Assembly: GCA_018268715.1 (NCBI GenBank)
Contig: JAFDVZ010000023.1
Span: forward strand, 187,837 to 251,836
Origin: Acidobacteriota bacterium
Lineage (GTDB): Bacteria > Acidobacteriota > Terriglobia > Bryobacterales > Bryobacteraceae
Direction of reading: 5' to 3'
Length of the DNA: 64,000 nucleotides
The notes under the pieces were generated by a model that saw only the letters and a program-made list of their open reading frames with translations, was not told the origin of the DNA and did not search any database. The translations under genes and the position numbers were made by a program. Shown here piece by piece: positions 35,565 to 43,804 of the stretch; position 1 is the stretch's first letter, and every line of letters begins with the position of its first letter.

Positions 35565-36364
35565 GCAATCCCTGGTTCCCGCTCGCCATCCTGAGAGCGG
35601 CATCCCTGCTTGCGCCCGCCGACGCCCGCAACGCGTGGATGGAGGAATGGCGATCCGAACTGTGGTACGTGCAACCTCGAGGCGCCACCCGGTTCAGCCT
35701 GGGTGCGTTCCGCGACGCCTTGTGGATCCGCCGCCATGGCCCCGCCTCGGTGCATTTCCGATCGCCAGCCAGTTGTCTCGCGATGCTGGCGGCGGTCGCC
35801 GCGATCAGCCTTCCCGTGGCCCTGCGACTGGCGGACCTGGCGGCGGTCCGGACTCCGTTCTGGCAGCTGCGGACGGCCGACCTTCCCGGCGCATGCCTTC
35901 TGACGCTCGCCATTTCGTGCCTGTTGGCCCCCGCGGTGCTGCCGACGCGCCTGACAACGGCGGGGGCTCAAAGCCGTCTCCGCCGCGCCGCCTTCCTGAC
36001 GGCGAAGATCGCCCTTCTGCAGCCGCTCGCGCTGTGCGAGATCCTCGCCTGGATCCTGATCGCGCCCGTCGCGCCGTTTGCGCCCGTCCTCATCCTCGCC
36101 GCGTGGATCTACCCTCTACGATGGGCCTTTCGAGACCAACAGCTCCGCTGCCCCGTCTGCCTGCGCCGGCTGAGCCATCCGGTCCGGCTGGGCACGGCGG
36201 CCAACACACTGTTTGAATGGCGCGGCGCCGAATCGGTGTGCTCGCACGGACATGGATTGCTCCATGCGCCCGCCGACGAGTCCCAACGCGCGCGGTGGCT
36301 CGCACTTGACGCCTCCTGGCGAGACCTGTTCGCGGCCCCCGCCAGCCGCCGCCGCGCCACATGA
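35561..36364 (+). CDS. Uncharacterised membrane protein with C-terminal zinc-ribbon-like segment
   Basis: 267 residues. The N-terminal 60 residues are amphipathic and tryptophan-rich (ARNAWMEEWRSELWYV). Hydrophobic helices lie near residues 71-93, 107-127 and 145-186 (two helices). The cytoplasmic tail has C197-x2-C200, C227-x-H229-x-H231 and H235, consistent with a small metal site of the zinc-ribbon kind. I do not recognise a named family. It overlaps both neighbours by four bases (ATGA each time), so it is made together with PadR and the 566-residue membrane protein, and the three probably form one functional unit. Confidence 0.75.
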   Translation: MSNPWFPLAILRAASLLAPADARNAWMEEWRSELWYVQPRGATRFSLGAFRDALWIRRHGPASVHFRSPASCLAMLAAVAAISLPVALRLADLAAVRTPFWQLRTADLPGACLLTLAISCLLAPAVLPTRLTTAGAQSRLRRAAFLTAKIALLQPLALCEILAWILIAPVAPFAPVLILAAWIYPLRWAFRDQQLRCPVCLRRLSHPVRLGTAANTLFEWRGAESVCSHGHGLLHAPADESQRARWLALDASWRDLFAAPASRRRAT

Positions 36365-38061
36365 ACGCCGCCGCGCAGTTTCGTGTCCTCTACCGCCATT
36401 TCCTGTTCCGGCTGACCGACGTCGAGTTGCTTGCCGAATCTGCTCGCGGCGACTCGAGCACGCTGCTCGGCCAGTTCGGAGCTCTGCTCGTGTTCGGCAG
36501 CCTGCTGCAGTCGGTCGTAGCAGTCACGGTAGGTCAGGCGTTGCGCCATCGCGCCACCGACGAATGGGCGTGGACGGCCGAACGCCTGCTGATCTCGCTC
36601 GCGATGCTTGTAGCGGGCGTCTTCGCGTTGCTCAACTGGGAATCGACGTTTCCGGACCGTCGTGATGCGCTGGCGCTGGGCCCGTTACCCATCCGCCCGC
36701 GGACGCTGTTCGCCGCCAAGGTCGCCGCCGCCGTCACCGCGCTCGGAGTTACTCTGGCCGCCTGGAACTGCCTGGCCGGATTCGCATGGCCGCCGATGCT
36801 CGCGCCGACAGACGCGGGGTTGGCGGCCGGCCTCCGATACATCGCCGCCTACTGGATCGCCATCTTCGCCGCCGGAACATTCGTTTACTGCTCTGTACTG
36901 GCGGTTGAAGGAGCGACGGCGCAACTTCCCGCACGCCTGCGTCGGCGCGTCTCGCCCTTTGTGCAAAGCGGCGCGTTCGCACTCCTACTCGGCGCCGTCT
37001 GCTTCCAACCGTCCTTCAACACCGCCGCCGCGCTGTCCTCCGGCGGCAATCAAACCGTGCTCCGATGGCTGCCCGCCTACTGGTTTCTCGGACTATTTCA
37101 CGAACTCGCGGGATCGCTCACCGCCGACGGTCACCGCGCGATGTTGCCGCTCGCGGGCAGCGCGATAGCCAGCCTCCCGGCAGCCGTGCTCTTCGCCGGC
37201 GCGGCGTTCCTGCTCGCCTATCTGCGGACCATGCGTCAGTCCCTCGAGGAGCCCGACATCGCGCCTATCACCCGCGGCTGGACGCCGCGCGCCGCCAGCC
37301 GGCCGGCCACCGCGCTGCTCTTGTTCATCGTCCGGACGCTGACGCGCAGCCGTCGCCATCGCTCGATCGTCACCTTCTATCTGGGCGCCGGCGTCGCGAT
37401 CGCGGCCGTCTACCTGCAGGGGGCCCGCGACATGCAAAGAATCTCCTGGCTCGACCTGGCCCGGCGGGTGGACCCGCTGATGCTCACGCCGACGATTCTG
37501 CTGCTGTGCGCCTCATGGCTCGGCGTGCGGACAGCGTTCTCGATTCCGCTCGATCTGCGCGCTAACTGGATCTTCCGCATCGCACCGGCTCCCATTGCAG
37601 GAAAGCGGTTGCGAGCCGTGCGCGCCGCGCTGTTGCTGCTATCCGTAGCTCCGGTGCTGGCGGTCTCGGCGGGCTTGCTGCTGGCGTGGCCGTGGACAGC
37701 GGCGCTCGGACATCTGCTGGCTCTCGCGCTCGTCGGCTGCATGCTGACGGACCTGTCGCTGCGCGGTTTCCGGAAGATCCCGTTCACGTGCTCGTACCTG
37801 CCGGGCAAGTCCCGGATTCACATGACATTCTGGTTCGGCGCAATCCCGGCGATCATCCTGATTCACGAGGCCGCGCGCGTTGAAGCTGGGCCGTTCTCCT
37901 CCCCGGCAAGCTATCTCGCCCTGATCGCTTCCCTGACCGCGGGGGCTCTCGCCGCCCGGGTCGCCTCCGAGCGGAGCGCGGCGCTCACTCAGGCCGAACC
38001 TCAATTCGATGAACCGGCGCCCGACGAGTTGATCGGGCTGCATCTGGATCAGTTGACATGA
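36361..38061 (+). CDS. Uncharacterised polytopic membrane protein, ABC-2 permease-like
   Basis: 566 residues with about 12 hydrophobic segments (for example SLLQSVVAVTVGQAL, LLISLAMLVAGVFALLNW, FVQSGAFALLLGAVC, ALLLLSVAPVLAVSAGLLLAW). The segment DALALGPLPIRPRTLFAAK resembles the cytoplasmic loop that precedes TM helices in ABC-2 type exporters, but no ATPase is adjacent. Third gene of the PadR-controlled operon. Function unknown; an exporter or membrane-stress complex is speculation. Confidence 0.75.
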   Translation: MNAAAQFRVLYRHFLFRLTDVELLAESARGDSSTLLGQFGALLVFGSLLQSVVAVTVGQALRHRATDEWAWTAERLLISLAMLVAGVFALLNWESTFPDRRDALALGPLPIRPRTLFAAKVAAAVTALGVTLAAWNCLAGFAWPPMLAPTDAGLAAGLRYIAAYWIAIFAAGTFVYCSVLAVEGATAQLPARLRRRVSPFVQSGAFALLLGAVCFQPSFNTAAALSSGGNQTVLRWLPAYWFLGLFHELAGSLTADGHRAMLPLAGSAIASLPAAVLFAGAAFLLAYLRTMRQSLEEPDIAPITRGWTPRAASRPATALLLFIVRTLTRSRRHRSIVTFYLGAGVAIAAVYLQGARDMQRISWLDLARRVDPLMLTPTILLLCASWLGVRTAFSIPLDLRANWIFRIAPAPIAGKRLRAVRAALLLLSVAPVLAVSAGLLLAWPWTAALGHLLALALVGCMLTDLSLRGFRKIPFTCSYLPGKSRIHMTFWFGAIPAIILIHEAARVEAGPFSSPASYLALIASLTAGALAARVASERSAALTQAEPQFDEPAPDELIGLHLDQLT

Positions 38062-38086
38062 TACCCTCAGCCAGATTCTTCCTTTT

Positions 38087-39859
38087 ATGACTCGAAATCA
38101 TCGTGTATCGACCGGCCTGTTGGCCCTGTGCGCGGCGATTATTCCCGGGTTGCACGGGCAATCGACGCCCTCTCTCGCGGGCGACTACGCGGGCGTGCTC
38201 GCGGGAGCCCTCCACCTCAAACTGCACATCGCCGCCGCGCCCGACGGATCACTGACCGGCACGTTGGACAGCGTCGACCAGGGCGCCACCGGCATTCCCT
38301 GCGCGGATTTCAAAGTGGAAGGCGGCGCGCTCACATTCCGCGTGCCGGCGGTCAACGGCGTGTGGAAGGGCGCGATCGTGGATGGCGGCAAATCGCTCGA
38401 AGGCAAGTGGAGCCAGGGCCCGGAGATGACCCTGAATTTCACGCGCGACACATTCATCGCCGCCGAAAAGCCGTCGCCCATCGACGGCGTCTGGCTGGGC
38501 TCGGTGCAAGCGGCCGGACGGACGTTGCGCGCGCAACTCAAGCTCAAGAGCGACCGGGCCGGCAACGAGCGGTGTGCGTTCGACAGCCTGGATCAGGGCG
38601 CGCTCGACTGGGAATGCGCGAACGTAAAATTCGAGGGCGGGAACCTCTCCTTCGACGTCCCGAAGGTCCGCGGACGTTGGAGCGGCAAATTGTCCGCCGA
38701 AGGCGACACGCTGAAGGGCGAGTGGAGGCAGGAAGGTCCCTATCAGTTGGACTTCACGCGGCGTAACACCGAAACCAAACCTTCGCCCGGTGGACTGGAT
38801 GCCGCTCTCGCGCCCGTCAAGCCGGAGGACATGGGCCCTGTGTTGGAGCGGGACCTCGCCGCCGCGCGCACGCCCGTCTTCAGCATAGGACCGTTGGCCG
38901 AAGGGGCCGGCGTCGGCGTCGTCGTCGGCGTGGTGCGGAACGGAGTCCGCCGGGTGTACGCCTTCGGCCCGGTGAAGAACGATTCGCTTTTCGAGATCGG
39001 GTCCGTCACCAAGACTTTCACCGGCCTGATTCTTGCGCGCATGGCCGCCCGCGGCGACGTCAAACTCGACGAACCGGTACGCGAACTCCTGCCACCCGGC
39101 ACGGCGGCCAAACCCGAAGGCGCGGAGATCACTCTGCTCGACTTGACCATCCAGCATTCGGGCCTGCCTCGAATGCCCGGCAACTTCCGCCAGACGGATC
39201 CCAGGAATCCCTATGCCGACTACAAGCCCGGGGACTTATACAAGTACATCTCAAGCCACGGCGTCGCAAAACCCGCCAATCCGCCATTCCTCTACAGCAA
39301 CCTGGGCGTCGGACTGCTGGGACAGGCGCTGGCCAATCGCGCCGGCCTGACTTATCCGGCGCTGTTCAAGAAGGAGATTGCGGATCCCCTCGGGCTGAAG
39401 GACACCACCGTCGCGCTCACCTCGGAACAGAAGGCGCGCTTTGCCCAGGGGCACGACGGCCAACGCCGTCCCACTTCCGCCTGGGACCTGGACGCGCTGG
39501 CCGGCGCGGGCGCCTTACGCTCAACCGCGGGGGATATGCTGACCTATCTCGAAGCCCAGTTGCATCCTGATAAGTTCCCTGCCCTGGCCGCATCCATGGA
39601 ACAGACGCACGTACTGCGCTCGGACGCCGGCCCCGGCATGCGCATCGGCTTCGGCTGGATTTACCCCGAAAAGGACGCCTACTACTGGCATAACGGCGGC
39701 ACCGGCGGCTTCAGCAGCTACGCGTTCTTTGACACTAAGAACGACTGCGCCGGCGTCGTCCTGACGAACATCACCGTCGACGGTAATTTCGCCGACCGGC
39801 TGGGTCTACACGTTCGGCAGCGGCTGCTTGGAGAAGCGGCCGTGCCCGTGGCGCGCTAA
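38087..39859 (+). CDS. Exported serine hydrolase (class C beta-lactamase family) with duplicated N-terminal domain
   Basis: 590 residues, signal peptide 1-24 (LLALCAAIIPGLHG). Residues 28-120 and 130-226 are two copies of one beta-barrel-like domain (each with SLTGTLDSVDQGA / CAFDSLDQGALDW and a closing LNFTR / LDFTR). The beta-lactamase/PBP4*-type domain spans 250-585: S306-V-T-K309 (nucleophile motif), Y403-S-N405 and H535-N-G. Such enzymes are esterases or DD-peptidases more often than true beta-lactamases. The N-terminal domain resembles the small secreted protein at 62999. TTGACA at 38053-38058 may be part of its promoter. Confidence 0.9.
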   Translation: MTRNHRVSTGLLALCAAIIPGLHGQSTPSLAGDYAGVLAGALHLKLHIAAAPDGSLTGTLDSVDQGATGIPCADFKVEGGALTFRVPAVNGVWKGAIVDGGKSLEGKWSQGPEMTLNFTRDTFIAAEKPSPIDGVWLGSVQAAGRTLRAQLKLKSDRAGNERCAFDSLDQGALDWECANVKFEGGNLSFDVPKVRGRWSGKLSAEGDTLKGEWRQEGPYQLDFTRRNTETKPSPGGLDAALAPVKPEDMGPVLERDLAAARTPVFSIGPLAEGAGVGVVVGVVRNGVRRVYAFGPVKNDSLFEIGSVTKTFTGLILARMAARGDVKLDEPVRELLPPGTAAKPEGAEITLLDLTIQHSGLPRMPGNFRQTDPRNPYADYKPGDLYKYISSHGVAKPANPPFLYSNLGVGLLGQALANRAGLTYPALFKKEIADPLGLKDTTVALTSEQKARFAQGHDGQRRPTSAWDLDALAGAGALRSTAGDMLTYLEAQLHPDKFPALAASMEQTHVLRSDAGPGMRIGFGWIYPEKDAYYWHNGGTGGFSSYAFFDTKNDCAGVVLTNITVDGNFADRLGLHVRQRLLGEAAVPVAR

Positions 39860-39865
39860 CCGCTC

Positions 39866-40840
39866 CTATTTCGGAATGGTGAAGAAGAACGTGGAGCCCT
39901 GACCCAATTCGGATTCCACCCACATCCGTCCCCCGTGGCGCTCCACGATCTTGCGCGAGAGCGCCAGGCCCATGCCGGTCCCCGGAACATCGCGGCCGTG
40001 AAGCCGCTTAAAGGCGCCGAAAACCCGCTCCCGGTGCGCCGCGGCGATGCCGGCGCCGTTGTCGGCGACTGAGAACGTCCATTCGGCGGCGTCCTCACAC
40101 ACTCCGACATGCACGCGAGGCGCCTGTGGAGCCCGATATTTCAACGCATTGCTCAGCAGATTCCGAAACACGACGCTAAGCTGAGAGTAATCGGATGGGA
40201 TATCGTCCGGCAGCGAGTCGTAAGTCACCTTGATTTGGGCCGCCTCGATGGCGGCCTGCATACTCAACAGCACTCCCGCCAACACCGCTGACGAACTTAC
40301 TCGCGACAGAGTCAGGGGCCCGGCGCCCACCTGCTGCAAATAGGTCGCCACATCGTTGATCAGAGTCTCCAGCCTTTGCGAGGCGTCGATGACATGCGCC
40401 AGAAACTCCCGGCCGTCTTCATCCAGCCTGTCTTCATACCGCCGGCTGAGCAGGGCGGAGTAACTCGCCACCGTGCGAGTCGGCTCCTTTAAGTCATGCG
40501 CCGCCGCTCGCACGAATTCGCGCAACTCCTCCGGCGATAGACCGGCCGCGGCGCCGCCCGCCACTAACACCGGCGTCTCGCGCGACCGTTCGCACTGACG
40601 GATGCGCCGTGCGAGTTCGATCAGGTTCGAATCGCGCGCCGACGGAATGAGAATGATCGCCGCGAAGTCCTCGTCCTGAATGCGCCGCAGCGCCTCATCC
40701 TCCGAGGCGACGGCGACGATGTCGCGCGCCTCGACGCCCAGCGTCGGCCACAGACCGGAAACGCTGTCCTGACGCTCGCCGATAGCCAGGATCCGGCCCG
40801 GCGACGTCCGCGCGCTTTGCACCGCTTGAGATTGGGCCAT
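39866..40840 (-). CDS. Sensor histidine kinase with degenerate receiver-like N-terminus
   Basis: 324 residues from ATG at 40840. Residues about 15-125 look like a receiver fold (RILAIGERQD, then DEDFAAIILIPSARDS) but the phospho-acceptor Asp is missing. The HisKA helix has the phosphorylated histidine in RAAAHDLKEPTRTVASYS, the bacteriophytochrome-type H box. HATPase motifs follow: N box VFRNLLSNALKY, G1 DNGAGIAA, G2 GTGMGLAL. No membrane segment, so it is cytoplasmic and senses through the N-terminal domain or a partner. Last gene of a three-gene minus-strand operon; no response regulator adjacent. Confidence 0.9.
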   Translation of the reverse strand: MAQSQAVQSARTSPGRILAIGERQDSVSGLWPTLGVEARDIVAVASEDEALRRIQDEDFAAIILIPSARDSNLIELARRIRQCERSRETPVLVAGGAAAGLSPEELREFVRAAAHDLKEPTRTVASYSALLSRRYEDRLDEDGREFLAHVIDASQRLETLINDVATYLQQVGAGPLTLSRVSSSAVLAGVLLSMQAAIEAAQIKVTYDSLPDDIPSDYSQLSVVFRNLLSNALKYRAPQAPRVHVGVCEDAAEWTFSVADNGAGIAAAHRERVFGAFKRLHGRDVPGTGMGLALSRKIVERHGGRMWVESELGQGSTFFFTIPK

Positions 40841-40857
40841 CGGGGGACCTTGCCTCC

Positions 40858-41217
40858 TCAACGCGAGATGCGCCGGCTGGCAAGCCCTGCCGCCGGAGCC
40901 ATGAACAATACGGCCGCCACTTCAGACCAGATAGACGCGCTGCTGGCCTGCAAGATCATGGAGAGGATGGCGATGGTGACAATCGTGGCCGTCACCATCC
41001 AGGCGTGCCGGCCGGGGTTACGAGTGGCGATCGCCGACGCCACCCATCCCCCCAGATACGCGAAAACCATCCCGTACACCGTCGCCAGAATAGCGAATCC
41101 GGCGCCGGGCCACACCTTCGGATTGTGCCGGGTCACGTTGAACAGGAGCCCTGCGCTGATTCCGAATACAAGGTACCCGGCCAGCACCGCCACCAGAGTA
41201 CGGATCATCTGCGCCAT
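40858..41217 (-). CDS. Small four-helix membrane protein
   Basis: 119 residues, four hydrophobic helices (TLVAVLAGYLVFGISAGLLF, AGFAILATVYGMVFAYLGGW, WMVTATIVTIAILSMIL and EVAAVLFMAPAAGLA). No motif I can name. It overlaps the PPOX-like gene upstream by 13 bases and is followed by the histidine kinase 17 bases later, so the three are cotranscribed; it might be the membrane signal input for that kinase (inference). Confidence 0.75.
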   Translation of the reverse strand: MAQMIRTLVAVLAGYLVFGISAGLLFNVTRHNPKVWPGAGFAILATVYGMVFAYLGGWVASAIATRNPGRHAWMVTATIVTIAILSMILQASSASIWSEVAAVLFMAPAAGLASRRISR

Positions 41218-41855
41218 TCCGCGACCGATTTGGCGAGACCGACTCCCGCCTGAAGGCGGCCGTCATCCACCGGCGTTCCCGCTATCGTTCGCAGCGGCAG
41301 GACGCCCGCCCACACGGGCAGCGCATAATCCTCCTCGTCATCAACCGGGCCGCCCGTCCGGACCTTCGCCGACGCTTCCTCAATCGGCATCGAAAGAACC
41401 AGCGTAGCCTTAAGCTCCCGTTGAGTCGGCGGCCTCACTTCCGCCCATCGGCCCGGCGAGATATGGTCCGAAATGACCCGGAGCGCCTCGTTCTTGGCCT
41501 CCTCATCCGTCACCGGCGCCGCTTTGCCGAACAACACCACCGACCGGTAATTGATGGAATGATGAAAGGCCGACCGCGCCATCACCAGGCCGTCCACCAG
41601 CGTCACCGCGATGGATGCTTCCACGCCTTCGGCCAGCGTCTTCAGCATTCGGCTGGCGGCCGATCCGTGCAGATACAGCGTGTCGCCGGAACGCCCATAG
41701 AGCGTGGGGATCACCACCGGACCCGCGTCGCCGGCGACAAAGCCCACATGGCATACGAACGCCGCGTCCAGAATGGCGTGAACGGTCGCGCGGTCATAAT
41801 CGCCACGCTTCGGCAAGCGACGGACCGTGGTTCGCGGCGTGGGTTGGTAATCCAT
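41205..41855 (-). CDS. Pyridoxamine 5'-phosphate oxidase family flavin-binding protein
   Basis: 216 residues from ATG at 41855. It has the split-barrel FMN-binding fold of the PPOX/NimA-like group: RLPKRGDYDRATVHAILDA, GPVVIPTLYGRSGDTLYLHGS, VTLVDGLVMARSAFHHSINYRS, then the flavin-site end RPPTQRELKATLVLSMPIE. Proteins of this type bind FMN or F420 and reduce small molecules; the substrate cannot be read. A GATAAT box seven bases before the ATG suggests a leaderless transcript. First gene of the operon ending with the histidine kinase. Confidence 0.85.
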   Translation of the reverse strand: MDYQPTPRTTVRRLPKRGDYDRATVHAILDAAFVCHVGFVAGDAGPVVIPTLYGRSGDTLYLHGSAASRMLKTLAEGVEASIAVTLVDGLVMARSAFHHSINYRSVVLFGKAAPVTDEEAKNEALRVISDHISPGRWAEVRPPTQRELKATLVLSMPIEEASAKVRTGGPVDDEEDYALPVWAGVLPLRTIAGTPVDDGRLQAGVGLAKSVAEWRR

Positions 41856-41862
41856 TCCGACT

Positions 41863-41868
41863 ATTATC
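41863..41868 (-). promoter_or_regulatory. -10 box GATAAT upstream of the PPOX-family gene
   Basis: Minus strand reads GATAAT, AGTCGGA, ATG. It lies back to back with the plus-strand TACACT box at 41882, so two divergent leaderless promoters share about 40 bases. Confidence 0.4.
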
Positions 41869-41881
41869 ACCCGTGCGCTGA

Positions 41882-41887
41882 TACACT
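41882..41887 (+). promoter_or_regulatory. -10 box TACACT, leaderless start of the CocE-type hydrolase gene
   Basis: TACACT, CATCGC, ATG at 41894. Spacing is six bases; no ribosome site. Confidence 0.5.
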
Positions 41888-41893
41888 CATCGC

Positions 41894-43783
41894 ATGGCCA
41901 TAATCCGATGGGTCGCGTTGCTCGCCGCGCCCGTTCTGCTTGCGCAGCCTCCCGCGCAGATTTCCGATGTTGTCAAAAAGCAACTGGAATACACCCGCGC
42001 CAACTACACGAAGTTCGAATACCGCATTCCGATGCGCGACGGCGTGAAGCTGTTCACCATCGTGTACGCGCCGAAGGACCTGTCCCAGCAATTCCCGCTC
42101 CTGATGGTTCGCACGCCGTACTCGATCGGACCCTATGGCGTTGACAACTACCGTCCCACGCTGGGCCCGTCGGAAGCCGCCGAAAAGGAAGGCTTCATCT
42201 TCGTGTACCAGGATGTTCGCGGCCGCTACCTGTCGGAAGGTACGTTCATCGACATTCCGCCGCACAAGACCCGCCTGTCAGGCCCCAAGGACATCGACGA
42301 AAGCACCGACACTTACGACACCGTCGACTGGCTGGTGAAGAACGTCCGCAATAACAACGGTCGCGTGGGCGTGTACGGCATCTCATACCCCGGCTTTTTC
42401 GCCGCCTTCACGCTGATGAACTCGCATCCCGCCTTGAAGGCCGTGTCTCCGCAAGCGCCCATGGCCGACGTCGGCAATGGCGACGACGCCTATCACAACG
42501 GAGCCTTTCACCTGGCGGCCAACTTCGGCTTCTATAGCGCCTTCAAGCCTCGCGGCCCCGAGCCGTCGCGCCCGGAACCGTTCCAGCGCATCGATTTCGG
42601 CACGCCGGATCAATACGACTTCTTCCTGCGCATGGGCCCCATCGCCAACGCGAACGAGAAGTACCTGAAGAACTCGAGCCCGTATTGGAACGACGTTCTG
42701 AAGCACGCCACGTACGACGAATGGTGGCAATCGCGCGCGCAGTCGCCGCACATGAAGAATGTGACGCCCGCCGTCCTGCTGGTGGGCGGTTGGTTCGACG
42801 CGGAGGACCTGGCGGGCCCGCTAAAGCTGTTCCGCGCCATTGAAGCCGACGGCCCGAAAGCGTCGAACACCCTGGTGATGGGGCCCTGGTCGCACGGCGG
42901 ATGGTCGCGCGGGCCGGGCAAGACGCTCGGCGATCTTGATTTCGCATCGAACACCGGCGAGTACTTCCGCGAGAAGATCGAGCTGCAGTTCTTCGTCCAC
43001 AACCTGAAGGGCAAGGGCTCGGGCTTACAGGCCGCTCCCGACAACAAGGTCCCAAAGGCGTGGCTGTTTGAAACCGGCCGCAATGAGTGGCGGCGCTTTG
43101 AATCATGGCCGCCCAAGGATGCTTCAGTGAAGTCAATGTATCTGGGCGCGGGCGGCAAACTTCGTTTCGCCGCGGCGGGCGAGTCGGGCTACGACGAATA
43201 CGTCAGCGATCCGGCGCGTCCCGTCCCGGTGCTCTCCGGCATTGGCGCGGGCATGCCCGGCGACTACATGACCTACGACCAGCGCTTCGCCTCGCGCCGT
43301 CCCGACGTCCTGGTCTATGAGACCGAGCCTCTCGATCACGACGTCACCATCGCGGGCCCCATCACGCCGGTGCTGAACGTGGCCACGTCGGGCACGGACT
43401 CCGATTTCGTCGTGAAGTTGATCGACGTTTATCCCGGCGACTTCCCGGATTCCGATCCGAATCCCAAGGGCGTCCGCATGGGCGGCTATCAGCAACTGGT
43501 GCGCGGGGTGCCGTTCCGTGGCAAGTTCCGCAACAGCCTGTCGAAGCCGGAACCGTTTACGCCGAACCAGCCGGCGAAGATCGAATACGCCATGGCCGAC
43601 GTCTGCCACACCTTCCGCACCGGCCATCGCATCATGGTGCAGGTGCAGAGTTCCTGGTTCCCGCTGGTGGATCGCAATCCGCAGAAGTTCGTGGATATCC
43701 CCACCGCCAGGGAAGCCGACTTTGTAAAGGCTACCGAGCGCGTGTATCACGACTCATTGCTGAAGGTGTACACGGTCGAATAA
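41894..43783 (+). CDS. Exported CocE/NonD family hydrolase
   Basis: 629 residues with a signal peptide (WVALLAAPVLLAQ). The alpha/beta hydrolase core follows the X-Pro dipeptidyl peptidase/cocaine esterase family: YRIPMRDGVKLFTIVYAP, DVRGRYLSEG, nucleophile serine in GVYGISYPGFFAAF, and a catalytic histidine region GPWSHGGWSR. A C-terminal jelly-roll of the family covers residues about 440-620 (DVLVYETEPLDHDVTIAGP). It hydrolyses an ester or amide; the substrate is unknown. Convergent with the DUF1501 gene 21 bases away. Confidence 0.92.
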   Translation: MAIIRWVALLAAPVLLAQPPAQISDVVKKQLEYTRANYTKFEYRIPMRDGVKLFTIVYAPKDLSQQFPLLMVRTPYSIGPYGVDNYRPTLGPSEAAEKEGFIFVYQDVRGRYLSEGTFIDIPPHKTRLSGPKDIDESTDTYDTVDWLVKNVRNNNGRVGVYGISYPGFFAAFTLMNSHPALKAVSPQAPMADVGNGDDAYHNGAFHLAANFGFYSAFKPRGPEPSRPEPFQRIDFGTPDQYDFFLRMGPIANANEKYLKNSSPYWNDVLKHATYDEWWQSRAQSPHMKNVTPAVLLVGGWFDAEDLAGPLKLFRAIEADGPKASNTLVMGPWSHGGWSRGPGKTLGDLDFASNTGEYFREKIELQFFVHNLKGKGSGLQAAPDNKVPKAWLFETGRNEWRRFESWPPKDASVKSMYLGAGGKLRFAAAGESGYDEYVSDPARPVPVLSGIGAGMPGDYMTYDQRFASRRPDVLVYETEPLDHDVTIAGPITPVLNVATSGTDSDFVVKLIDVYPGDFPDSDPNPKGVRMGGYQQLVRGVPFRGKFRNSLSKPEPFTPNQPAKIEYAMADVCHTFRTGHRIMVQVQSSWFPLVDRNPQKFVDIPTAREADFVKATERVYHDSLLKVYTVE

Positions 43784-43804
43784 TTGGAGCCGCGGGGCGC
43801 GGCG

